Notes under the pieces: generated by a model | What the model was told of the DNA's origin: nothing | Database searches by the model: none | The model's input: only the letters and a program-made list of their open reading frames with translations | DNA from: Omnitrophica bacterium RIFCSPLOWO2_01_FULL_45_10b | Lineage (GTDB): Bacteria > Omnitrophota > Omnitrophia > Omnitrophales > Danuiimicrobiaceae | Assembly: GCA_001804205.1 (NCBI GenBank) | Contig: MHFM01000044.1 | Span: 5,270-18,871, forward strand | Reading direction: 5' to 3' | DNA: 13,602 nt | Part shown: positions 6,460 to 13,498 of the stretch, piece after piece | How positions within the stretch are numbered: position 1 is the first letter of the stretch | How the letters are laid out: every line of letters starts with the position of its first letter | Translations under genes and position numbers: made by a program

Positions 6460-6475
6460 TGGCATGATATGTGCA
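6460..6475 (+). promoter_or_regulatory. sigma-54 (-24/-12) promoter candidate for the exopolysaccharide operon
   Basis: The sequence TGGCATG-N4-GTGCA matches the RpoN consensus TGGCAYR-N4-TTGCW at all defined positions but one (G instead of T at 6471). The invariant GG (6461-6462) and GC (6473-6474) have the required 12-nt offset. Transcription would start near 6486, giving a leader of about 77 nt before the HTH gene. Sigma-54 promoters need an enhancer-binding activator. The PrsK/PrsR two-component system with RpoN has been linked to PEP-CTERM gene expression in other bacteria, so the assignment fits the operon type. Confidence 0.55.
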
Positions 6476-6562
6476 TTGACTAAGACTTCCCTGGACAGGC
6501 TGGGAAAAATAGGAATACGTCTCATAACTTAATGTCATGTTTCACATAGGAGGGTAGTAGTC

Positions 6563-6748
6563 GTGAATGACCGCTTAACAATCACCGACGTTGCAGAAAA
6601 AATCGGCGTTACCACCAAAACACTTGTTCGTTGGGAAAAATCCGGAAAAATCAAAAAACCGAAAAGAGACTGGAAAGGCTGGAGGTTTTATTCAGAGGAT
6701 GACCTTGTCCATATCCAGCGCTTTGTAGGCACAGTTTACGAACTGTGA
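6563..6748 (+). CDS. small MerR-type (BldC-like) HTH DNA-binding protein
   Basis: A 61-residue protein consisting only of a MerR-type winged HTH: 'LTITDVAEKIGVTTKTLVRWEKSGKI' (5-30) is the HTH and 'KRDWKGWRFYSEDDLVHIQRF' the wing and following helix. The dimerisation coiled coil and effector domain of full MerR proteins are missing, giving the size of BldC or excisionase-like proteins. The start is GTG at 6563, preceded 8 nt upstream by a strong AGGAGGG (6548-6554); the nearby ATG at 6567 is out of frame. As the first gene after the sigma-54-like site and 28 nt before the export gene, it is probably an operon-specific regulator, maybe acting on the dyads upstream. A role as recombination directionality factor is unlikely, since no integrase is present. 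Confidence 0.82.
   Translation: MNDRLTITDVAEKIGVTTKTLVRWEKSGKIKKPKRDWKGWRFYSEDDLVHIQRFVGTVYEL
6730..6747 (+). other. perfect 7-bp hairpin with TACG loop over the HTH gene's stop codon
   Basis: CACAGTT (6730-6736) and AACTGTG (6741-6747) pair exactly, closing a TACG loop; UACG belongs to the stable UNCG tetraloop class, here closed by a U-A pair. The stem includes most of the TGA stop (6746-6748). No T-run follows. It could mark RNA processing or set the relative level of the HTH and export proteins. Confidence 0.45.
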
Positions 6749-6776
6749 AACATCGTTCGAAAGAGAGGAATTTCTA

Positions 6777-7799
6777 ATGAAACACATTTTTAAAAGATGC
6801 TTGCCGCTCTTGATCGTGCTTGCGGTAGTCATCGCCAACCAGGCGGCATATGCAGAACCGCTTTTGTATCGCGGGGATAATAAACAACAAGCGCAAGATC
6901 CTACGGTACAAGATGCCCAATCGCCGGCTCTTCCCGTTCTCTATGGAACTAATTATGATCCACAATTTGCACCCTATGCGAGTTTTATGCAGGCACCTGG
7001 CTATAGCCAAGGGCCGCTTCAACGACAATATGGTGGCGCTCCCGGAAATTCATCGATGGTGAATCCGGCGATGCCAGCTCGACAGAACCAAATGGATCCT
7101 TACGCAGCTTCTGAAGTCTCTCCATATTCCCGTTATTCACCTTACATTGAAGTCATTGGCGAAGGTTCGGATTACACACTCGGCATTGACGATGTTGTAA
7201 CCATTATCGTAAGGAATCAGCCTGATTTTTCCGGCCGTTTCGTGGTCGATCCGGAGGGAAATATTCAGTATAACTTTGTAGGCGATATCCCGGCCGTGGG
7301 CAAAACGAAAGAGGAATTGAAGGCAGAAATTATGAAGCGCCTGACCCGTTTTGTCCGCTATCCCGAAGTTGCAGTGATGATTTCCGAATACCGCAGCAAA
7401 GCAGTTTACGTTTTTGGTTTTGTCAATTCGCCCGGTAAGTACGCGATGAAGGGCAATAAGATCACCGTAAAAGAGGCAGTTGTGGCCGCCGGCCTTCCGC
7501 GGATGGATGGTTCACTCAATCGGGTCTTTGTGATTCGTCCTTCCGAAAAAAATAAGGATGGCAAGGCGTCAAAGAAAAAAGTTAATTTGGACAAACTTCT
7601 TAATAAGGGGCAATCGGCCGAGGACTTTCTTTTGGAGCCCGGCGATACGATTGTCGTTAATCAGCGTTACTTTGATAAGTTTGTGAACGGGTTCTCAAGA
7701 ATTGTGGGGCCAGTATTTCAGACGGCCGCAGTTTATAACCTTGGTTTTGGATCCTCTGAGAGTGGCTTAATTGGAGGAATTGGAGGGGGAAATGAATAG
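6777..7799 (+). CDS. outer-membrane polysaccharide export protein (Wza/BexD family)
   Basis: A 340-residue periplasmic/outer-membrane exporter for capsule or exopolysaccharide. The signal peptide (1-26) ends in A-Y-A, a type I cleavage site, with no lipobox Cys, unlike Wza. Residues 27-128 are a Pro/Gln/Tyr/Ser-rich, probably disordered stretch. The Poly_export domain covers about 131-203 ('YTLGIDDVVTIIVRNQPDFSG', 'RYPEVAVMISEY') and an SLBB domain about 207-255 ('VYVFGFVNSPGKYAM'). 'FLLEPGDTIVVNQRYF' (285-299) closes the core, followed by a hydrophobic, then Gly-rich end. AGAGGA sits 7 nt before ATG 6777. In PEP-CTERM-type exopolysaccharide loci this family heads the export genes, as here. 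The C-terminal part (305-332) could be the membrane-spanning segment, but that is inference. Confidence 0.88.
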   Translation: MKHIFKRCLPLLIVLAVVIANQAAYAEPLLYRGDNKQQAQDPTVQDAQSPALPVLYGTNYDPQFAPYASFMQAPGYSQGPLQRQYGGAPGNSSMVNPAMPARQNQMDPYAASEVSPYSRYSPYIEVIGEGSDYTLGIDDVVTIIVRNQPDFSGRFVVDPEGNIQYNFVGDIPAVGKTKEELKAEIMKRLTRFVRYPEVAVMISEYRSKAVYVFGFVNSPGKYAMKGNKITVKEAVVAAGLPRMDGSLNRVFVIRPSEKNKDGKASKKKVNLDKLLNKGQSAEDFLLEPGDTIVVNQRYFDKFVNGFSRIVGPVFQTAAVYNLGFGSSESGLIGGIGGGNE

Positions 7800-7971
7800 T
7801 TTTAGAAAAAGCAGCTGGTGTCATCGCTTTTGGAAAACAAGTTTATGCCGCACCCTGCATTTCTGGCCGCTGATCGTTATGGGCGGCAGAATAGCGACTC
7901 GAGTGGTTTTCAATCTATGGAACCTCATTGAGTCGGGCGGAGTTTCTACGTACAACCATTTTACAGGCTAA
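7792..7971 (+). CDS. small hypothetical protein overlapping the export gene
   Basis: A 59-codon frame not recognised as any family. Its ATG (7792) lies 8 nt inside the end of the export gene and is preceded by a very strong GGAGGGGG, so translational coupling is plausible. The product is basic and aromatic, with four Trp, two Cys (10, 19) and a hydrophobic stretch around residues 22-46 (PLIVMGG... VVFNLW), which could sit on or in a membrane. It fills the otherwise empty 216 nt between the export and chain-length genes. No homology can be claimed, and it may also be a chance frame in a leader of the next gene. Confidence 0.45.
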   Translation: MNSFRKSSWCHRFWKTSLCRTLHFWPLIVMGGRIATRVVFNLWNLIESGGVSTYNHFTG

Positions 7972-8015
7972 AAGAGCGATCAAGAAACAATAAAGAACGG
8001 AGAGCAGAGAGAGCA

Positions 8016-9233
8016 ATGAATCTAAATCTAAATAGTGTAAGCCAGACCCTGAGGCTCAGAGAGTACTACTACATGTTGCTGCGGCATAAGTTGGTGCTGT
8101 CTTGGATCGTAGCCATTTGTGTGGGTATTGCGAGCGTTAGCACGCTGTTTTTAACCAAAATTTATCGCGCTGAAACTGCTCTTTTGGTTCAAGATGAAGA
8201 AATTTTAAAACCTTTGATTGCGGGTTTGGCAATTGCCCCGTCTGTTGCGGCACGGTTACGGTCCCTGCGCGAAGAATTGATCTCATGGCAGAGACTGACG
8301 CTTCTTGTAGAGCAGCTGAAGTTAGATAAGGAATATAATAAGAATCCGCTTGAGTACGAACGCTTGATCAAACGATTGAGAGACAAAATCTCAATTAAGA
8401 TGGGCGGATCGCAAATTATTACGGTTAGTTTTGAAGGTCCAGACCCCAAAAGAGCTCAGGACATCGTTCAAACACTTTCAGACATTATTTTGGGAGGAAC
8501 GCTTACCTCTCAAAAACTTGAGGCATCGAGCGCCATTCGCTTTATTGACGAACAATTGACAGCTTATCGCACAAAACTAGAGAAGTCCGAAGAACAGTTG
8601 AGAGAATTTAGGGAGGTTTACAGCTCAACACTGCCCGTTGCCACTCAAACAAACGCGCAACTTGTCGGCCTTAAATTGGAACTCAACAATCTTTTGATTG
8701 AGAATACGGAAGAACATCCGCGTGTGATTCAAACTCGTAAACAAATTGAAGCGTTGGAAAATCAACGCAATGATCAAATGCGCAAGGCGAAAGAAGCGGG
8801 GATCGATATTGAACCGGAGGAATACGCCAAGCTCGTTTCAAGCATTCCTCGGCAGGAGCAGCAGCTTGCAAAACTCCAACGCGATTACATGGTCAATGCA
8901 AATATTTATGAATCGCTTCTCCAACGGCTTGAGACGGCGAAACTTTCAGAAACACTTGAACAATCTGAAAAAGGGCCCAAGTTTCGCATTTTGGAACCGG
9001 CACGGCTTCCTCTTGAACCCGTAAAACCACGCGTACCCCTGGTTATTCTAGGCGGACTTGTGGTTGGGTTGATCCTCGGCATTTCCGTAGTTTATCTCTT
9101 AGATTTAAGCAATACATCAATTCGCAATCTGGATGAGGCGAGAATTATTCTTGATTTTCCGATTTTTGGATCTATTCCGCCAATTAATCCTGAGGAACTG
9201 ATCATTCAAGAAAACTTAGGGAGAACAGCTTAA
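8016..9233 (+). CDS. polysaccharide chain-length determinant (Wzz/PCP family)
   Basis: A 405-residue inner-membrane polysaccharide co-polymerase. It has a cytoplasmic N-terminus, TM1 at about 27-47, a periplasmic Wzz domain (about 48-140), a long helical coiled-coil stretch (about 165-315), the Pro-rich segment 'LEPARLPLEPVKPRVP' (326-341) before TM2 at about 342-362, and a short cytoplasmic tail. The protein sets chain length with the polymerase and usually works with the tyrosine autokinase, which here is a separate gene two positions downstream. The C-terminal 'LDEARIILDFPIFGSIPPI' resembles the linker that joins Wzc to its kinase domain, but no kinase is fused. It is shorter than the ~500 residues common in PEP-CTERM-locus members. 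A purine-rich site (GGAGAG) lies upstream of ATG 8016. TAATG shares one base with the next start. Confidence 0.87.
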   Translation: MNLNLNSVSQTLRLREYYYMLLRHKLVLSWIVAICVGIASVSTLFLTKIYRAETALLVQDEEILKPLIAGLAIAPSVAARLRSLREELISWQRLTLLVEQLKLDKEYNKNPLEYERLIKRLRDKISIKMGGSQIITVSFEGPDPKRAQDIVQTLSDIILGGTLTSQKLEASSAIRFIDEQLTAYRTKLEKSEEQLREFREVYSSTLPVATQTNAQLVGLKLELNNLLIENTEEHPRVIQTRKQIEALENQRNDQMRKAKEAGIDIEPEEYAKLVSSIPRQEQQLAKLQRDYMVNANIYESLLQRLETAKLSETLEQSEKGPKFRILEPARLPLEPVKPRVPLVILGGLVVGLILGISVVYLLDLSNTSIRNLDEARIILDFPIFGSIPPINPEELIIQENLGRTA

Positions 9234-10081
9234 TGTATCACCACTTTGGATTGAAGGAGACCCCATTTAACCAAACTCCGGACTCCTCCTTTTTCTTTCC
9301 GTCGGAAAAGCATAAGACGGCCCTCGACGCGCTCTTTTATGCGGTCAAGCAGCGGAAGGGTTTTGTCGTTGTGACGGGTGAAATTGGTTCTGGGAAGACA
9401 ACCGTTGCGCGCACTCTTTTAAAGAAATTAGGCAACGATGTTAAGACCGCCGTCATTACGAACACCTTCTTAACGCCGAAAGGAATTATTACTTTGATTC
9501 TTGAAGACTTGGGCACAGCTTATCAACCCTCTACAAAAGAGCGGCTGCTGCTTCAACTCAATGAATTTCTCCTTCTCGAAGCACGTTGTGACCACAATGT
9601 CGTTCTTTTGATTGATGAGGCCCAGAATTTAAGCCCTCAGTGTCTTGAGGAAATCCGGATGCTTTCAAACTTAGAGACGGAAAAAGATAAGCTTCTGCAA
9701 ATTATTTTAATTGGGCAGCCGGAACTCAGGAAAAAACTAGAGATGGCTCGCCTGGAGCAGTTCAGGCAGCGCATTGCTTTCCATTATCATTTAGAACCAC
9801 TGAACGAAATGGAAACTAAAGATTACATTTTGCACCGGCTTACCTGTGCCAAAGCAAATGGAAAAGACCTCAATCATCTTTTTGAACGGCCAACATTTGA
9901 GATGATTTACCATTTTTCCCGCGGTTTGCCTCGTTTGATTAACAAATTATGCGATCACGCTCTTTTTATTGGATTCGTATCTGACGCCAAAACCATCGGT
10001 CCTTCCGTTATTGAGGAAGCAATTCAGGAACTTCATTTTAGAGAGGAAAGAAAACATGAGCAAATTTTCCAAAGCGCTTGA
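9233..10081 (+). CDS. ExeA-like AAA ATPase of exopolysaccharide/PEP-CTERM loci
   Basis: A 282-residue P-loop ATPase. The N-terminal 'FGLKETPFNQTPDSSFFFPSEKH' (5-27) is the hallmark of the ExeA/GspA-type group. Walker A is G49-E-I-G-S-G-K-T56, Walker B is L125-L-I-D128-E129, sensor 1 lies in 'ILIGQPEL' (158-165), and the Arg-finger region is 'FRQRI' (177-181). Family members with this start are regular partners of the exopolysaccharide genes that travel with exosortase; their exact task is not established and is presumed to be energising assembly or secretion. No membrane segment or peptidoglycan-binding domain is present, so it is shorter than true ExeA. Its start shares 1 nt with the chain-length stop and its end overlaps the kinase gene by 26 nt, so expression is tightly coupled. 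Confidence 0.88.
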   Translation: MYHHFGLKETPFNQTPDSSFFFPSEKHKTALDALFYAVKQRKGFVVVTGEIGSGKTTVARTLLKKLGNDVKTAVITNTFLTPKGIITLILEDLGTAYQPSTKERLLLQLNEFLLLEARCDHNVVLLIDEAQNLSPQCLEEIRMLSNLETEKDKLLQIILIGQPELRKKLEMARLEQFRQRIAFHYHLEPLNEMETKDYILHRLTCAKANGKDLNHLFERPTFEMIYHFSRGLPRLINKLCDHALFIGFVSDAKTIGPSVIEEAIQELHFREERKHEQIFQSA

Positions 10082-11108
10082 GAAACTTCAACAGGAAAGG
10101 CAAGAAAAAACTGCCGTGCTTGAAAAGCGAAATCCAAGCTTTGAAATCCCGGAAGGAGCAGAAGAGGCTCCGGTAAGTTGGGGGCGAGGAATTCCAACGA
10201 TCAGGAATGCGAAACCAGACACACGGATCGTCACGTATCATTACCCAACCTCGGTGTTAACCGAGCAGTACCGGATGTTGAGCCACAATTTGAAGACCCA
10301 ACTGGATAAAGAAGGAGCAAAGGTTCTTTTGGTGTCCAGCTCAATTCACGGAGAAGGTAAGACGGTTACGGCAACCAATCTTGCGCTTGCGCTTACTGAA
10401 ATTGGCAACTCCAAAGTTGCTTTAATTGATGCTGATTTGAGAAGGGGTAAGGTAGGCGAATATTTGGGCTTAGAGAAAAAGCTTCCGGGCCTTTCCACTT
10501 TCCTGGCAAATGGTTTAAACGTGAAACAGGCCATGGTGCGCAATTCCATCGAGAATTTGGTGATTATGCCTTCCGGTGAGGTAACGAATAATCCGACTTC
10601 CTTACTTGGATCGCAAAAGTTTCGCGTAATGATTGCGGAGCTTCGCAATCATTTTGATTACATTTTGGTGGATTCACCTCCCATTATGTCAGTTGCTGAT
10701 GCCGGAATTTTAGGCCGCGATACAGACGGGCTCCTGATGATCATTCAGGCCGGTCGAACCCCCAAAAGTGTGATTGCTCACGCCAACATTCTGTTCAAAC
10801 AGGCAGGGATCAAGATGTTGGGTTACGTTTTGACAAACGTTGAATTTCAATCGAGTGATTACCGCTACTATTATTATGCGTATGACCAGAATGCGGAAGA
10901 GGACGAGAATAAAAGCTTTCTGCAGCGCGTTTCCACCTTTAAAGACAATACCATTTCCCGATTGAGAAATTTTGGTTCTAATTTGGAGAATAAGGAACAT
11001 CAGTTTAATGAGTGGTGGGAGAAACGGATCCTGAAGAAAAAAGACCAAGAACAAGAGAACATCAAACAAGAAAGCGAAAAGCAGGAAAACGGAGAAAAGG
11101 GAACATAG
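10056..11108 (+). CDS. tyrosine autokinase (BY-kinase, CpsD/CapB-like)
   Basis: A 350-residue cytoplasmic kinase. I chose ATG 10056, as GAGAGGAAAG lies just upstream and the N-terminus 'MSKFSKALEKLQQERQ' fits kinases of PEP-CTERM exopolysaccharide loci; a longer frame from 9969 lies inside the ATPase gene. Walker A is S94-S-S-I-H-G-E-G-K102-T, the BY-kinase Walker A' motif is A122-L-I-D125-A-D127-L-R, and Walker B is I203-L-V-D206-S-P-P. The Tyr cluster (Y269, Y271-274, Y276) is the expected autophosphorylation site. It is followed by about 74 charged residues (277-350) ending in a Lys/Glu/Gln-rich tail, whereas most BY-kinases end at the cluster. Phosphorylation cycles of such kinases control polysaccharide assembly through the Wzz-type protein. 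Confidence 0.9.
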   Translation: MSKFSKALEKLQQERQEKTAVLEKRNPSFEIPEGAEEAPVSWGRGIPTIRNAKPDTRIVTYHYPTSVLTEQYRMLSHNLKTQLDKEGAKVLLVSSSIHGEGKTVTATNLALALTEIGNSKVALIDADLRRGKVGEYLGLEKKLPGLSTFLANGLNVKQAMVRNSIENLVIMPSGEVTNNPTSLLGSQKFRVMIAELRNHFDYILVDSPPIMSVADAGILGRDTDGLLMIIQAGRTPKSVIAHANILFKQAGIKMLGYVLTNVEFQSSDYRYYYYAYDQNAEEDENKSFLQRVSTFKDNTISRLRNFGSNLENKEHQFNEWWEKRILKKKDQEQENIKQESEKQENGEKGT

Positions 11109-11111
11109 GCC

Positions 11112-12089
11112 ATGGCAAGATGTCTGGTTACCGGCGGCGCGGGTTTTATAGGTTCTCACATTGTGGATGCGCTTGTTGCGCAAGGTGACGAAGTGCGCGT
11201 GTTCGACAATCTGTCCACTGGTAAAAAGGAAAACCTCAGCCAGTTGGAGTCGAAAGTCGAGCTTGTGGTTGGGGATTTGCGAGATAAAACGGCACTTGAG
11301 CAAGCCCTTAATGGCATTGATTACGTTTTTCATGTAGCAGCACTCCGCGCTGTATTGCGTTCTGTTGATGACCCCCAAGAAACCAATGATGTGAATGTGA
11401 CGGGGACGCTCAACCTTCTTCTTGCGGCACGAGATGCTCGTGTCAAACGAGTGGTTTTTTCTTCTTCCTCATCCGTTTATGGAGATACCGAAAAATTTCC
11501 CTGTGAAGAAACAGATAAGCCAAAGCCTCAATCCCCGTACGCTGCTTCTAAAATAATGGGGGAGTACTTCTGCCAGATTTTTACCAGGCTTTACGGCTTA
11601 GAAACCGTCAGCCTACGTTATTTCAATGTGTTCGGTCCGCGCCAAAATCCGGAATCTGTTTATTCCGCCGTCATTCCGATTTTTGTCGATCGTTTGCTTC
11701 TCGGTGTAAGTCCTGAGATTCATTGGGACGGAAAGCAATCACGAGATTTTTCTTATGTGGATAATGTTGTTCAAGGAAACCTGCTTGCTGCACAAGCAAA
11801 AGGCGCCGCTGGTGAGGTAGTTAATATTGCCTGCCACCAAGAATTTTCCGTGCTCGATATCTTTGAGAATTTAAAGGATATTTTGAACATCCACGATATC
11901 CATCCCGTTTTTAAGCCCAAAAGGGCGGGGGATGTGAGAAGGACATTTGCTGATATTTCAAAGGCCGAAAAGCTCCTTGGTTTCAAAGTTCAAACTCGTT
12001 TTCGCCCCGGCCTAGAGAACACGGTGAAGTGGTTTCTTGAATCGGGCATACTCGCAAGTACTTGGGACGCGAGTAGTGACAGAAAGTAG
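11112..12089 (+). CDS. UDP-sugar 4-epimerase (extended SDR, WbpP/TviC-like)
   Basis: A 325-residue NAD-dependent extended short-chain dehydrogenase/reductase. The NAD loop is G8-G-A-G-F-I-G14, 'VFHVAA' is at 72-77, the catalytic Ser/Thr is in 'SSSSSVYG' (117-124), Y143-x3-K147 is the catalytic pair, and 'RYFNVFGPRQ' (169-178) is the substrate-side motif. The sequence resembles UDP-GlcNAc (or UDP-GlcNAcA) 4-epimerases such as WbpP and TviC more than rhamnose or mannose enzymes, but motifs alone do not fix the sugar. It is followed 12 nt later by a nucleotide-sugar 6-dehydrogenase; together they could yield a galacturonate-type precursor for the polymer. The ATG at 11112 is 3 nt after the kinase stop. 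Confidence 0.88.
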   Translation: MARCLVTGGAGFIGSHIVDALVAQGDEVRVFDNLSTGKKENLSQLESKVELVVGDLRDKTALEQALNGIDYVFHVAALRAVLRSVDDPQETNDVNVTGTLNLLLAARDARVKRVVFSSSSSVYGDTEKFPCEETDKPKPQSPYAASKIMGEYFCQIFTRLYGLETVSLRYFNVFGPRQNPESVYSAVIPIFVDRLLLGVSPEIHWDGKQSRDFSYVDNVVQGNLLAAQAKGAAGEVVNIACHQEFSVLDIFENLKDILNIHDIHPVFKPKRAGDVRRTFADISKAEKLLGFKVQTRFRPGLENTVKWFLESGILASTWDASSDRK

Positions 12090-12101
12090 CGTTCATTAAC
12101 A

Positions 12102-13436
12102 ATGACTCATTTGAAGTTTGAAACTTTAGACACGCCGTCTCTGGCTGAGAAAATCCGTACGCGCACGCTGCGTTCAGGAATTATTGGCCTTGGCTATGTT
12201 GGCCTTCCGCTTGCGGTTGAATTTGCGAGGGCTGGAGTTAAAGTGTTCGGGATTGATATTGATGGAAGTAAAGTCGACGCAATTTCACGCGGCACATCCT
12301 ACGTTCAAGATGTTGACAGAAATAGTTTGCAGGAACTTGTCCGTCAGCATCAGCTAAGCGCAACAACCGATTTCAGCATTATTCGAAGTTTAGATACGGT
12401 CACTATCTGCGTTCCAACGCCCTTAAGAAAATCGAAAGACCCGGATATTTCCTATATCGTTTCGGCGGCTCAGGAAATTACTAAATATCTTCACGAAGGA
12501 ATGCTGATTGTTCTCGAGAGCACCACTTATCCGGGAACCACTGAGGAAGTCATTTTACCCATGCTCGAAGGAACCGGCCTTAAAGTGGGCAAGGACTTTT
12601 ACCTCGCTTTTTCGCCCGAACGTGTGGATCCGGGCAATCTTGTTTACAATACGTGCAACATTCCAAAAGTAATAGGAGGTGTCACCGAAAAGTGCACCGA
12701 CCTTGCCAAATCTTTTTACGAGCTTGCCATCGAGCAAGTTTATGCCGTTTCTTCGCCTCGCGCCGCTGAAATGGTGAAACTTCTTGAAAATACATTTCGC
12801 AGCGTCAACATTGGACTCGTCAACGAATTGTGCCTTATGAGCGAAAAACTGGGTGTTGATATCTGGGAAATTATTGATGCTGCTGCTACAAAACCATTTG
12901 GGTTCATGCCCTTTTATCCAGGGCCCGGTTTGGGCGGTCATTGCATTCCGATTGATCCGCATTATCTGGCGTGGAAAGCGCGGATCAATGGTTTCAATCC
13001 TAGATTTATCGAGCTCGCGAGCGATGTGAACGCCCAAATGCCTGAATTTGTGGCGCGCAAAGCACAGGCCATTTTGAATGAAAAAGAAAAACCATTAAAA
13101 GGCTCTCAAATTTTGATTCTCGGAGTTACCTATAAGAAAAATGTAGCGGATGTTCGTGAATCTCCGGCTCTTGAGGTCATTGAATTATTGGAAAAGGGGG
13201 GCGCGAAAGTCTCGTTTTCGGATCCTCACGTTTCCGAGCTTAAGTTGGGCGAGAAAATTTATCGTTCGGTAGCACTTGAAACGCTTAACGCTGAAGCGTT
13301 GAATTTTGATCTTGCCATTTTGATTACCAATCATGATGCATTCGACCATCGTGAAATTCTCGCCGCTTTTCCGCTCATCCTGGATACCCGAAACACTTTT
13401 CGTGGAGCCGATCGAGCGAAAGTCGTCCGGATCTAA
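12102..13436 (+). CDS. UDP-hexose(NAc) 6-dehydrogenase (WbpA/TviB-like)
   Basis: A 444-residue NAD-dependent enzyme oxidising C6 of a nucleotide sugar to the uronic acid. The N-terminal Rossmann domain has G29-L-G-Y-V-G-L-P36. 'LESTTYPGTTEE' (138-149), 'SPERVDPG' (171-178) and 'EMVKLLENTFR' (223-233) mark the active site. The catalytic Cys is C281 in 'GPGLGGHCIPIDP' (274-286). The C-terminal UDP-binding domain (about 320-444) contains 'GVTYKKNVADVRESPA'. The 'GFMPFYPGPGLGGHCIP' form is typical of UDP-GlcNAc/UDP-GalNAc dehydrogenases (WbpA, TviB) more than of UDP-glucose dehydrogenases, though the substrate is inferred. No Shine-Dalgarno sequence is obvious before ATG 12102. It is the last certain gene of the operon in the window. 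Confidence 0.92.
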   Translation: MTHLKFETLDTPSLAEKIRTRTLRSGIIGLGYVGLPLAVEFARAGVKVFGIDIDGSKVDAISRGTSYVQDVDRNSLQELVRQHQLSATTDFSIIRSLDTVTICVPTPLRKSKDPDISYIVSAAQEITKYLHEGMLIVLESTTYPGTTEEVILPMLEGTGLKVGKDFYLAFSPERVDPGNLVYNTCNIPKVIGGVTEKCTDLAKSFYELAIEQVYAVSSPRAAEMVKLLENTFRSVNIGLVNELCLMSEKLGVDIWEIIDAAATKPFGFMPFYPGPGLGGHCIPIDPHYLAWKARINGFNPRFIELASDVNAQMPEFVARKAQAILNEKEKPLKGSQILILGVTYKKNVADVRESPALEVIELLEKGGAKVSFSDPHVSELKLGEKIYRSVALETLNAEALNFDLAILITNHDAFDHREILAAFPLILDTRNTFRGADRAKVVRI

Positions 13437-13442
13437 GAAGCA

Positions 13443-13465
13443 GTCCGGAACCGAACTCATTTTTT
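13443..13465 (+). terminator. weak terminator-like imperfect hairpin with T6 tail
   Basis: After the dehydrogenase, the near-palindrome AGTCCGGAACCGAACT is followed by CA and six T residues (13460-13465). The stem has an internal mismatch and would need a GAAC loop, leaving only five pairs, so it is weak. It may reduce readthrough without ending the operon. Confidence 0.25.
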
Positions 13466-13498
13466 CATCGCAGAGGTAAAGCAAGGAGATTTTTTTCG

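Noticed and set aside
6486..6562. c-di-GMP (GEMM) riboswitch in the operon leader
   Set aside because: I looked because of the PilZ context, but the GEMM core sequences and tetraloop-receptor pattern are not present, only a short TTCCC/GGGAA pairing.
9969..10055. Upstream extension of the kinase frame
   Set aside because: It lies inside the ATPase gene; ATG 10056 has a good ribosome-binding site and gives the expected N-terminus.
10710..11378. 222-codon frame on - strand
   Set aside because: It lies antisense across the kinase and epimerase genes, both with full family motifs; its Phe/Leu-rich sequence comes from complementing Lys/Glu-rich coding.
12555..13037. 160-codon frame on - strand
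   Set aside because: Shadow of the 6-dehydrogenase gene, including its catalytic Cys region; no recognisable domain.
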